Shown here piece by piece: positions 34,948 through 42,866 of a stretch of 46,317 nucleotides of DNA; position 1 is the stretch's first letter; each line of letters opens with the position of its first letter. Position numbers and translations under genes: made by a program. The notes beneath the pieces are model-generated. The model had not been told where the DNA came from, did no database searches, and saw only the letters and a list, made by a program, of their open reading frames with translations. Origin of the DNA: Spirochaetia bacterium (GTDB taxonomy: Bacteria; Spirochaetota; Spirochaetia; Treponematales; Treponemataceae); assembly GCA_900767955.1 (NCBI GenBank), contig CAAGBC010000054.1, positions 1-46,317 on the forward strand, in the 5' to 3' direction.

Positions 34948-36136
34948 TACACAAAAAGTTTTAACACTTAATGGAAGAACAATAACTTTAATTGGAACTG
35001 CACATATTTCACAAGACAGTATCAATGAAGTTACAGAAGCTATAAAAACACAAAAACCAGATTGCGTTGCAATTGAATTAGATCAAAAGCGATGTGATTC
35101 AATCAAAAATCCAGATTCCTGGAGACAATTAGACATAGTCAAAGTTCTTAAACGAGGTGAAGGATTTTTACTTTTAGCAAACCTTGTTTTAGCTTCTTTT
35201 CAAAAAAGAATGGGTCAAAATGTTGGTGTAAGACCTGGTGACGAAATGGTTGCCGCAATGAAAGTTGCAGAAGAATTAAACATTCCAACAACAATGGTTG
35301 ATAGACCAATTCAAACAACTTTACGCAGAGCTTGGGCAAAAAATTCCTTATGGGGAAAATGCAAATTGCTTTCTGCAATGATTTCTAGCGCTTTTACATC
35401 TGAAAAAATTTCTTCCGAAGAAATAGAAGAATTAAAAAACAATTCAGAAATGGATTCCATGATGAAAGAACTTTCTGATTATATGCCAACTGTAAAAGAA
35501 GTATTAATCGACGAAAGAGATAAATATCTTGCAAGTCACATTTGGGAATCAGAAGGCTCTAACATAATTGCAGTTTTAGGAGCTGGTCACTTGCCAGGCG
35601 TTCAAGCATATTTAGAAAAAATTGCCGCAGGTCAAGAAAGCACAGACACAACAGAAATAGCAAATATTCCAAACAAAACTTTAGGCGCAAAAATCAAAGG
35701 ATGGATTATTCCTGCAATCATTGTAATTTTAATCGGAATGGGATTTTACTTTGGTGGCAGAAACAAAGGAACAGAATTAGTTCTAAGCTGGGTTTTATGG
35801 AACGGAGCTTTATCTGCAATTGGTTCTATAATCGCAGCAACTCATCCATTAACAATTTTAGTTTCATTTATCGGAGCACCAATTACTTCTTTATGCCCAT
35901 TTGTTGGCGTAGGATTTTTAACTGGTATCACACAAGCATTTATTTGCAAACCAAAAGTAAAAGATATTGAAGATTTATCTACAGATGCGGGAAGTTTAAA
36001 AGGATTTTATAAAAACAGAGTTTTAAAAGTTTTACTAGTTTTTATTTTATCTTCATTAGGAAGTTCCATTGGAACATTCGTTTCTGGCGCAGATATAATT
36101 TCAAAATTATCTTCAATAATTACTATTACAAATTAA
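34940..36136 (+). CDS. TraB/PrgY-family membrane protein
   Basis: 398 residues. The N-terminal TraB domain shows LIGTAHISQDS (18-28), VAIELDQKRCDSI and a late AVLGAGHLPGVQAYLE, the conserved GTAH, ELD.R and GxGH blocks of the family, which is related to Tiki-type metalloproteases. From about 237 there are four hydrophobic segments (IPAIIVILIGMGFYFGG, LVLSWVLWNGALSAIGSIIAA, LTILVSFIGAPITSLCPFVGVGFLTG, VLKVLLVFILSSLGSSIGTFVSG). In Enterococcus PrgY limits pheromone activity; the role in spirochaetes is unknown. Protease activity is inference. Coupled by overlap to the TPR gene. Confidence 0.88.
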   Translation: MSNTQKVLTLNGRTITLIGTAHISQDSINEVTEAIKTQKPDCVAIELDQKRCDSIKNPDSWRQLDIVKVLKRGEGFLLLANLVLASFQKRMGQNVGVRPGDEMVAAMKVAEELNIPTTMVDRPIQTTLRRAWAKNSLWGKCKLLSAMISSAFTSEKISSEEIEELKNNSEMDSMMKELSDYMPTVKEVLIDERDKYLASHIWESEGSNIIAVLGAGHLPGVQAYLEKIAAGQESTDTTEIANIPNKTLGAKIKGWIIPAIIVILIGMGFYFGGRNKGTELVLSWVLWNGALSAIGSIIAATHPLTILVSFIGAPITSLCPFVGVGFLTGITQAFICKPKVKDIEDLSTDAGSLKGFYKNRVLKVLLVFILSSLGSSIGTFVSGADIISKLSSIITITN

Positions 36137-36188
36137 CTAAAATAAATTAACCAAATTTAAATATCGTTGTTATATATACAACAAAACA

Positions 36189-36275
36189 ACGAGGATGCCT
36201 AATAAATAAAGTTGTTGGCTCATTCCGAACTAAATTCGGAATCTTTTCAAAACTTTTTAGACATCCTCGTATTTT
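36189..36275 (+). terminator. Terminator-like hairpin carrying a REP-like palindrome in its loop
   Basis: The outer stem ACGAGGATGCCTAA (36189-36202) pairs with TTAGACATCCTCGT (36257-36270) with one mismatch and is followed by ATTTTTC. The 54-nt loop contains a second palindrome ATTCCGAA/TTCGGAAT (36222-36229, 36235-36242) of the same family as the cloverleaf at 23107. It ends the TPR-TraB transcript, ahead of the efflux operon. Confidence 0.75.
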
Positions 36276-36337
36276 TCTGTAAAATATATAACATTAATTT
36301 ATGTAAAAAATTTACAGTAAAAAAACATAAAATTTGG

Positions 36338-36351
36338 TAGTATATAAAATT
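36338..36351 (+). promoter_or_regulatory. Extended -10 element of the efflux operon
   Basis: TGG-TAGTAT fits an extended -10 (TGn upstream of the hexamer 36338-36343), 8 nt before the ATG. No good -35 is present and there is no Shine-Dalgarno sequence. Confidence 0.35.
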
Positions 36352-37767
36352 ATGAAACAACGATTTTTCATTATTTCACTTAGTCTTTTTTGTTTATTTG
36401 CTTACAGTCAAAATGCAAAAACTTCTTATAAAACGCTAGATTTATTATCAGCTTATTTATCAAGTGATTTAGAACTAAAAAAAACAGCTTTATCAGTAAA
36501 AGAAGCAGAATTATCTTCACAGCAATCAACAATTCAAAATGGACTTTCTGCAACTTTATCAACAGGAACTATTACATTCAAAAATATAAACGATTCCCTT
36601 TCCGTGGAATTTTCACCAGAAGCCAAAATTTCAGTTCCAGCTGCGGCAAACCTAACAGCAAATGTTTCTTCCCAAATAAAAATCAATGAAGAAGCAAACG
36701 CAGAAAAAACAAAACTTTCACTTTCTGTAGATATTATTTCTTCAAAACAGCAAGAACGAAAAAATGCACTTTTAAAAAGCGACAGAGCAGTTACAGAAGC
36801 AAAAAGAACATTTCAAGATAACGCAATTTCCGCAGAAAAGAATTTTTATACCGAATTAAAAAAACTTTACAACACTGCATCTTCGATTATTTCTTCACAA
36901 AACGATTTATACGACGACACAATCACCTTTGAAGAAATAAAAGCACAAGGATATGCAAAATCTTCTTCAAAATATCGTTCCGCAGAATTGCGAGTTTTAT
37001 CAGACAAACGCACAGTAGAAACAAAACAGCGAGAATTAGAACACGACTGTGTAGTTTTTGCTTCAAAATGTGGAATTACTTTGCCAGAAGAATTTAATCC
37101 CTTTGATTTTCTTCCATCCGAAATTCCACAAGTAAAACCCGTTTCAATAACTTCTTTCAATATGGAAGATTATAAAAAAATCGAACAAGCAAAATGGAAC
37201 TACTACATCAACGAGCTTGATAGAAATGCAGAAAAAGATTTTTCATTAAGTGCAAACACAGGTTACACATTTAATAACACAGACACAAATTCTGACACCG
37301 CAGACATAGGAACAAATCTTTCGTGGAAAGGACTTTCCGTTGGAATGGGAATTTCAATTCCAACAACACAAGAAAAAAGCCCAGCATATACAATTTCTGC
37401 TTCTGTAGACCCAAACACTTTCAGACTGAACAAAATTAAAAAACAAAAAAATGATATTTCTTCAGAAAAAGAATTAATCACAATAGAAGACGCAATCCAA
37501 AAATACGAAACTTCACTAGTAGACCAGCAAACATCTCTAAACGATATAATTTGGTCAAAAGAAACAAACTTAAAAACATATCAAATGTATTCCGAACTTG
37601 AAGCCGATTTAGGCAAATGGTACAAAGCTGGAATTACAAAAGAAAGCGAATATCTATCTGCAAAAACAAACAAAGAAAAATACAAAATCAATTTGTTAAT
37701 TAATGATATTGATTTAATCATTTACAACATAGAAACAAATCTTTTATTCAATCGAGACGAAAAATGA
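36352..37767 (+). CDS. TolC-like outer-membrane efflux protein
   Basis: ATG at 36352 is chosen over a TTG six codons upstream because MKQRFFIISLSLFCLFAYSQ is a clean signal peptide. The 471-residue chain has long helical stretches typical of the TolC/OEP barrel-tunnel (KTALSVKEAELSSQQSTIQNG near 45-65, then RTFQDNAISAEKNFYTELKKLYNTASS, and a late KWYKAGITKESEYLSAKTNKEKYKINLL). It would form the outer-membrane channel for the MacAB-like pump encoded next. Its stop overlaps the adaptor start by 4 bases (ATGA). Similarity is structural more than sequence-exact. Confidence 0.78.
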   Translation: MKQRFFIISLSLFCLFAYSQNAKTSYKTLDLLSAYLSSDLELKKTALSVKEAELSSQQSTIQNGLSATLSTGTITFKNINDSLSVEFSPEAKISVPAAANLTANVSSQIKINEEANAEKTKLSLSVDIISSKQQERKNALLKSDRAVTEAKRTFQDNAISAEKNFYTELKKLYNTASSIISSQNDLYDDTITFEEIKAQGYAKSSSKYRSAELRVLSDKRTVETKQRELEHDCVVFASKCGITLPEEFNPFDFLPSEIPQVKPVSITSFNMEDYKKIEQAKWNYYINELDRNAEKDFSLSANTGYTFNNTDTNSDTADIGTNLSWKGLSVGMGISIPTTQEKSPAYTISASVDPNTFRLNKIKKQKNDISSEKELITIEDAIQKYETSLVDQQTSLNDIIWSKETNLKTYQMYSELEADLGKWYKAGITKESEYLSAKTNKEKYKINLLINDIDLIIYNIETNLLFNRDEK

Positions 37768-38780
37768 AAAAATTAACTTCCAAATCAAAAATCGCAATTA
37801 TCTGTATCACATCACTTTTAGTAATAATTTTGGGACTTTTTATCACAAGAACAATTATTGCAGCAAGTAAAAAGACATCTACAGTTTACAAAGTTCGTGA
37901 AGAAATTTACGAAAACACAATAGAAATCGCAGGAACAGTTTCCGCAGCCCAAGAACAAAATTTGCAAGCCTTAGGAATCGGAACTGTTTTAGGTGTTTTT
38001 GTTGAAAAAGGCGATAAACTAAAAAAAGGCGACTTAATTGTTCAACTAGATGCACAAGAACAGGAATACAACTTAGCAAATCTTGATTACAAAATGACAG
38101 CCACTAGAATTTCAGGTTCTGCAAAAGAATTAGAATTAATGGAAAAACAGAGACTTTCCCTTGTACAAAAAATTGCAGACAGAAAAGTAGTTGCAACTTT
38201 TGATGGCGTAATCGCAGACTTAGATGTTTCAGTAGGTGATTCCCTAGAAGCAAAAGATACAATCGGAACATTAGTAAATTTGGATTATTTAACTGCTGAA
38301 GTTGAAATTCCAGAAACAGATGTATCAAAATTAAAAGTTGGCCAAAAAGTAGAATTTAAATTTCCAGCATACAACGGAACTGTAGAAGGATATGTTGTCA
38401 GTTGGCCAGCAATCGGAACAATCACAAGCCGCGGCGCAACTGTAGTAAAAGCAAAATTAAGAATCGACAATTACCCAAAAGAAATTCTTCCAAATTATTC
38501 CTTCACAGGAAAAATTCAAATATCACAGCCAGAAACTAATCTTGTAGTAGAGCGTTACGCAATCGGTTATGAAAACGGAAAACCATTTGTTCAGTTGGAA
38601 AATTCAAAAGACAAAATATTTGTAAAAGTAATTCCTTACGGAAATAATTTTGTAAAAATCACAGAAGGACTTTCTGGTGGCGAAAAATTAATTGAACAAA
38701 TTAAACCAATGGCTTCTGGAATGAAAAGAAACAAAAACAAAACTCCAATGCCAAGCGCCCCAATGATGCCAAGAAGATAA
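37764..38780 (+). CDS. Periplasmic adaptor (membrane-fusion protein), MacA/HlyD type
   Basis: 338 residues. N-terminal membrane anchor (SKIAIICITSLLVIILGLFI, about 7-26). The lipoyl-like domain appears as two halves: GTVLGVFVEKGDKLKKGDLIVQLDAQEQEY before and DRKVVATFDGVIADLDVSVGDSLEAKDTIGTLVN after a short helical hairpin (about 98-125). Beta-barrel and C-terminal parts follow. The hairpin is short compared with E. coli MacA. It bridges the TolC-like channel and the ABC pump. Translationally coupled to the upstream gene by ATGA. Confidence 0.9.
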   Translation: MKKLTSKSKIAIICITSLLVIILGLFITRTIIAASKKTSTVYKVREEIYENTIEIAGTVSAAQEQNLQALGIGTVLGVFVEKGDKLKKGDLIVQLDAQEQEYNLANLDYKMTATRISGSAKELELMEKQRLSLVQKIADRKVVATFDGVIADLDVSVGDSLEAKDTIGTLVNLDYLTAEVEIPETDVSKLKVGQKVEFKFPAYNGTVEGYVVSWPAIGTITSRGATVVKAKLRIDNYPKEILPNYSFTGKIQISQPETNLVVERYAIGYENGKPFVQLENSKDKIFVKVIPYGNNFVKITEGLSGGEKLIEQIKPMASGMKRNKNKTPMPSAPMMPRR

Positions 38781-38804
38781 AACTCATTATCACAAGGAAA
38801 AAGC

Positions 38805-39497
38805 ATGATTAGAATTGAAAATGTCATAAAAACCTACGATATGGGCGAAAATTCCGTGAAAGCATTGCAAGGTGTAAGTTTTACAATAAACCAAGGTGAA
38901 TTTGTTTCAATAATGGGGCCTTCTGGTTCTGGAAAATCTACTTGCATGAATATGATTGGCTGTTTAGACAGACCTTCCAGTGGTTTGGTAGAAATCAACG
39001 GAAAAGAAACTGCCAAAATGACAGAAAAGGAACTTGCAGAATTACGCAACAAAACAATTGGCTTTGTATTTCAGCAATATCACCTTCTTCCATCAATGAC
39101 AGTTTTAGAAAATGTTATGCTTCCACTTCGTTACCAAGGAATTGAAAAACACATCCGCAAAGAAATGGCAATAAAAGCTCTAGAAAAAGTTGGACTCCAA
39201 AACAGAAAATCCCATCGTCCACACGAATTATCTGGTGGGCAAAAACAAAGAGTTGCAATTGCAAGAGCAATGGTCACAAACCCAAAAATCATTCTTGCAG
39301 ATGAACCAACAGGAGCTTTGGACAGCGAAACAGGAAAACAAGTGCTTGATATGTTCAGGCAAATAAACGCCACAGGAACAACAATAATTCTTGTAACACA
39401 CGACCCAGAAATTGGTGCAAGCACAAACAGATGTATAAAAATATTTGATGGAAAAATTAAATCAGATTCTATGAATATCGAGGTGCAAAATGTTTGA
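38805..39497 (+). CDS. MacB/LolD-type ABC transporter ATPase
   Basis: 230 residues. Walker A GPSGSGKST (38-46), Q-loop FVFQQYHLLPSMTVLENVMLP, signature LSGGQKQRVAIARAM, Walker B IILADEPTGALD, and H-loop VTHDPEI are all present. Its partner permease starts inside its last codons (8-base overlap). Type VII (mechanotransmission) ABC systems of this kind export drugs, peptides, toxins or lipoproteins; which one here cannot be told. AAGGA precedes the start. Confidence 0.94.
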   Translation: MIRIENVIKTYDMGENSVKALQGVSFTINQGEFVSIMGPSGSGKSTCMNMIGCLDRPSSGLVEINGKETAKMTEKELAELRNKTIGFVFQQYHLLPSMTVLENVMLPLRYQGIEKHIRKEMAIKALEKVGLQNRKSHRPHELSGGQKQRVAIARAMVTNPKIILADEPTGALDSETGKQVLDMFRQINATGTTIILVTHDPEIGASTNRCIKIFDGKIKSDSMNIEVQNV

Positions 39498-40677
39498 AGA
39501 TTTTATGAACGCACTTCAAAATTTTAGACGCAACAAAACACGCACATTATTATCACTTTTAGGCGTAATCATTGGCGTTGCTTCCGTAATCGTAATCACA
39601 AGCCTTGGGGAAAGTTCCACAAAACAAATCCAAGGAACATTCGGTTCAGCAGGGCTTGATGTTGTAACAATCAGAAGTGGATTCATGCGCAAAAAGAAAG
39701 ACCCAAACTATGTAAAATTTGATGAAGCCTTTAGAACATTGCTTTTTGACAATGTAAAAAACATAAAACAAATTTGGTTCAAAAATACCTTGAGCGCAAC
39801 ACTATCCTACGGCGAAACAAGCGTTTCCACAGATTGCGCCGCAATAGAAACTGATTACTTAAATATTTACAACATGAAACTAAGCAAAGGAACATTTTTT
39901 TCTGTTACAGACAACGAAGAAGGCGTTCAAAAAATCATAATCAACAAAGAAATCGCAGATGCACTTTTTCCTGCTGGCAACGGAATCGGAAAATCAATTT
40001 TATTAACCACAAGTAACATTTCCTTTAACTTTGAAATAATCGGAATCCTTGAAGAACAAAACACAGGAATTGAATCAAGTTCAACTTTTATTCCAAGAGG
40101 CTTTTACGCAAAAAAAGTAAAACCAAATCCAGAAGCTGCAAACATAATGGTTCAAACAGTTTCTTCAGAAAAAGCCCCAACCGTTGCAGCCGACATAACA
40201 GAATATTGCAAAGAACTTACTGGTTCAGAATATTCTGTAAATGTTACTTCAATGCAGTCAATGATTAACCAAGTAAACGAAATATCAAACACAATGAATA
40301 TTATGCTTTCTGCAATTGCCGCAATTTCTCTTTTAGTAGGAGGAATTGGAATTATGAATATTATGATTGTAACAGTTACAGAACGCAAACAGGAAATAGG
40401 AATCAGAAAAGCACTTGGCGCTTCACCAAACGACATTCGCCGTCAATTCCTAGTGGAATCTGCAAGTATTACTTTAATTGGCGGAGCATGCGGAATTATT
40501 TTAGGAATATTACTAAGTTTTGCAATTGAATATGTTCGTTCATTAGCTTTTGTATTAAACGGAAAAGCTTGTATAATTGCATTCGTTTTTTCAGTATTTA
40601 TTGGAATTTTCTTTGGATTAAGTCCTGCAGCAAAAGCCGCAAAACTTGATCCAGTAATAGCTCTTTCTGGTGAATAA
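39490..40677 (+). CDS. MacB-type ABC transporter permease
   Basis: 395 residues with the four-helix MacB layout: TM1 after FRRNKTRTLLSLLGVIIGVASVIVITSLG, a periplasmic domain of about 230 residues, then three TM segments at the end (IMLSAIAAISLLVGGIGIMNIMIVTV, LIGGACGIILGILLSFAIEYV, ACIIAFVFSVFIGIFFGLSPAAKAAKLDPVIAL). The ERKQEIGIRKALGASPNDIRRQFLVES coupling helix is textbook. GAGGTG lies 5 nt before the ATG. The final TolC-MacA-MacB operon member. Confidence 0.93.
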   Translation: MFEDFMNALQNFRRNKTRTLLSLLGVIIGVASVIVITSLGESSTKQIQGTFGSAGLDVVTIRSGFMRKKKDPNYVKFDEAFRTLLFDNVKNIKQIWFKNTLSATLSYGETSVSTDCAAIETDYLNIYNMKLSKGTFFSVTDNEEGVQKIIINKEIADALFPAGNGIGKSILLTTSNISFNFEIIGILEEQNTGIESSSTFIPRGFYAKKVKPNPEAANIMVQTVSSEKAPTVAADITEYCKELTGSEYSVNVTSMQSMINQVNEISNTMNIMLSAIAAISLLVGGIGIMNIMIVTVTERKQEIGIRKALGASPNDIRRQFLVESASITLIGGACGIILGILLSFAIEYVRSLAFVLNGKACIIAFVFSVFIGIFFGLSPAAKAAKLDPVIALSGE

Positions 40678-40684
40678 TTAAAAA

Positions 40685-42394
40685 TCAATAACCGTCACTC
40701 ATTGCACGGTTATTATCTTTAATACAAAGTTCATCGTAAACCAAACTACGCTTACGCAATTCTTCTTTTAATTCCTTAGGGAATGGCATATTTCTCCAGA
40801 AAATTCCACGAACTTCTTTATCCAAACGCTGAACACCGTTTGCTTCTTTTGTCATCCAAAGAACATAATCTTCAATAAAGAATGCCTTTAAGTCGCCCTT
40901 TAATTTTTGTCTATCAATATACTGATAATATTGTCCTGTAAGTCCTTCTTCCATCCAGTAATAAGATGCTTTTTCTTTTGCAACTTGCCAACGCAAATCA
41001 GCAACAGCCGTTAAAATTGCAATCTTCAAATCTCGTGGATACATAGGAATTACAATACGACCGCGGCTTGTAACACGATTATATCTATCAAATGGTTCCC
41101 AACAGAAACCTCTGTCACCGTATGTAGGAATAAGCAATACATAAGGAATAATTCTATTAGGAATGTTTTTATGAATACGACAGAAAGCACCTGGATCAAT
41201 TGATTCTATCCAACGAAGAATATCAATTACATTTTCACGAGTTCCAGTTCCTCGTTCCATACAATGGTAAAATTCACGAGTAAAAATTGGGAACTGATTT
41301 CCCTGACGACCAACAGTCATTTTTGCCATTTGTCGAACAGTTTCAAATTCAATATTTACAGCTCCAGTATCGGCCGCTGTAGAAGCTTGTGGACCATCAG
41401 CCATTTTTGCTTCTACACTTGAATAAACAGATTTTGCTTCTTCAAATTCTCTTAAATATTTTACAATTTCTTTATTATTTTTAGAAAGTCTATGTAACCT
41501 GTCTGTAATCTCTGAAAAAAGTTTTTGCTGAGTTTCTGTATAAGCCATCATATGTGGTTCCAACCCCAAACAAGGAGAATGTTCACACAAAGATTCAATA
41601 CGACCTTTTAATTCTGACTCAAGCATAGCTCGTTCATTTTCTTTAATATTCAACATATTTTCTGCACTTTGCAATTTTCCAGAGTTTTTAGATTGCAACT
41701 GCATAAGTCTACTTTGTTCATATTTTGCAGCTTCTTCAGCATTAGCCGCTTTATGAGGAGTACGCTTTTCGTCTGTCATGGAATTAGTTAATCTACCAGA
41801 AGCAATTTCCTTAAACCATTCATCCATATACAAAACAGGTTCCCCTGTATCATTGTCAAACTTCACCTTAGAAAAGAAAACTTTCTGTTCAGGCTTAAAC
41901 AAGGATGGCAACATAACCCCAAAACGCATCAACATTTTTTTAGGCATTGGCAAGGACAAATCTGAACACTTTTGCGCCATTCCGCGAATTAATTCCCAAT
42001 ACGCAGAAATAATATTTTGTCTATAAACAGTTCTATCTTTTGGATCTTGGCAAGTTAAATATTTAGAAAGAATTTGATGAACTCTTTGTGCATAAGCATT
42101 TTCACCAGTCAATGCAGTTTTATAATATTTAGGGTCTTCAAAAACCTTAGATGGCTCATCATTTACGAATTTTTCAATAGGTTTAAATTCACGACGCCCC
42201 AAATCTACTTCATGAATACTTTTGGAAGAAGTGCTTGGTTGCTTTGAAAACAAACTAGATTTTGACTGAAATATAGATTTTTTTGAATTATTAAATTCTC
42301 CCGCAGAACCACTATTTGCACTTGAACTTGCACTATTTTCTGCTTCTGCGAGCAACGCTTCTATAGAAGGATCAAATCCCGAATCTTTTGCCAT
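40685..42394 (-). CDS. Conserved-looking cytoplasmic protein of unknown function
   Basis: 569 residues, no signal peptide or membrane segment. The first 65 residues are Ser-rich and disordered (SASSSANSGSAGEF, STSSKSIHEVDLG). Residues 100-250 are helical. About 225-335 form a strong coiled coil (AAKYEQSRLMQLQSKNSGKL, MLNIKENERAMLESELKGRI, SEITDRLHRLSKNNKEIVKYLREFEEAK). The C-terminal 360-560 is compact and rich in Trp, Tyr and Arg (IPYVLLIPTYGDRGFCWEPFDRYN, RIVIPMYPRDLKIAILTAVADLRW), which looks like a well-conserved globular domain. I do not recognise a family; a spirochaete-restricted protein is likely. AGGAA lies 7 nt before the ATG. Confidence 0.8.
   Translation of the reverse strand: MAKDSGFDPSIEALLAEAENSASSSANSGSAGEFNNSKKSIFQSKSSLFSKQPSTSSKSIHEVDLGRREFKPIEKFVNDEPSKVFEDPKYYKTALTGENAYAQRVHQILSKYLTCQDPKDRTVYRQNIISAYWELIRGMAQKCSDLSLPMPKKMLMRFGVMLPSLFKPEQKVFFSKVKFDNDTGEPVLYMDEWFKEIASGRLTNSMTDEKRTPHKAANAEEAAKYEQSRLMQLQSKNSGKLQSAENMLNIKENERAMLESELKGRIESLCEHSPCLGLEPHMMAYTETQQKLFSEITDRLHRLSKNNKEIVKYLREFEEAKSVYSSVEAKMADGPQASTAADTGAVNIEFETVRQMAKMTVGRQGNQFPIFTREFYHCMERGTGTRENVIDILRWIESIDPGAFCRIHKNIPNRIIPYVLLIPTYGDRGFCWEPFDRYNRVTSRGRIVIPMYPRDLKIAILTAVADLRWQVAKEKASYYWMEEGLTGQYYQYIDRQKLKGDLKAFFIEDYVLWMTKEANGVQRLDKEVRGIFWRNMPFPKELKEELRKRSLVYDELCIKDNNRAMSDGY
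40689..40718. terminator. Hairpin AATAACCGT / ACGGTTATT overlapping the end of a minus-strand gene
   Basis: Stem 40690-40698 with 40709-40717. It lies just after macB on the plus strand and, on the minus strand, within the last ten codons of the gene that ends at 40685, followed by GATTTTTAATT. It probably stops transcription from both sides. Confidence 0.65.
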
Positions 42395-42866
42395 TATAAG
42401 TTCCTATTGTAATTTTTTTTAACTGATTTTTAATTATACCATGTGGAACATCATATCGCAAGCAAGAGTTTTTTTTACCATTTATAATATTCCTAATAGA
42501 ATTATTTTGAGCACATTTTTGCTATCACAAAAACCAGGCTTTCCGCCATTCCGCGTCAAAGCGCTTTATACTTTGCTACGCAAAGTACGCCTTCGGCGTG
42601 GCTACAATCCTTTGTGCAATTCAGAATTATTATAAATTCATAGAAGAGCTTCCTCACGGATTTGCTCAGAACTAACGTTCTTCGCAGCAGAACAAAAATT
42701 AACAACTCTAATAGTATTTTAAATTGCTGCCAACATCACATTCAATAAGAATATCTATGAAAAATTCATAATAAAAACTTTATTCTATATTATATACAAG
42801 ACAGTCTAACAAGAATTTAAAATTGTTAGACTGTCTTAAAATAATTGAAAAAATATATTTTATGTA
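42395..42866. other. 472-nt intergenic region with a GC-richer palindromic cluster
   Basis: No gene seen. 42533-42616 is markedly richer in G+C than its surroundings and holds adjacent hairpins: TACTTTGC/GCAAAGTA (42570-42588), CGCC-TTC-GGCG (42590-42600) and the tail GTGGCTACAATCC. A second, looser part at 42650-42700 includes GAAC-TAAC-GTTC. The rest is AT-rich promoter-like sequence and the terminator at 42798. Looks like debris of a dispersed repeat. Confidence 0.5.
42798..42837 (-). terminator. 15-bp perfect hairpin after the DUF1566-like lipoprotein gene
   Basis: AAGACAGTCTAACAA (42798-42812) pairs exactly with TTGTTAGACTGTCTT (42823-42837). On the minus strand it is followed by only a weak T-rich stretch (TTGTATAT). 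Confidence 0.7.
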
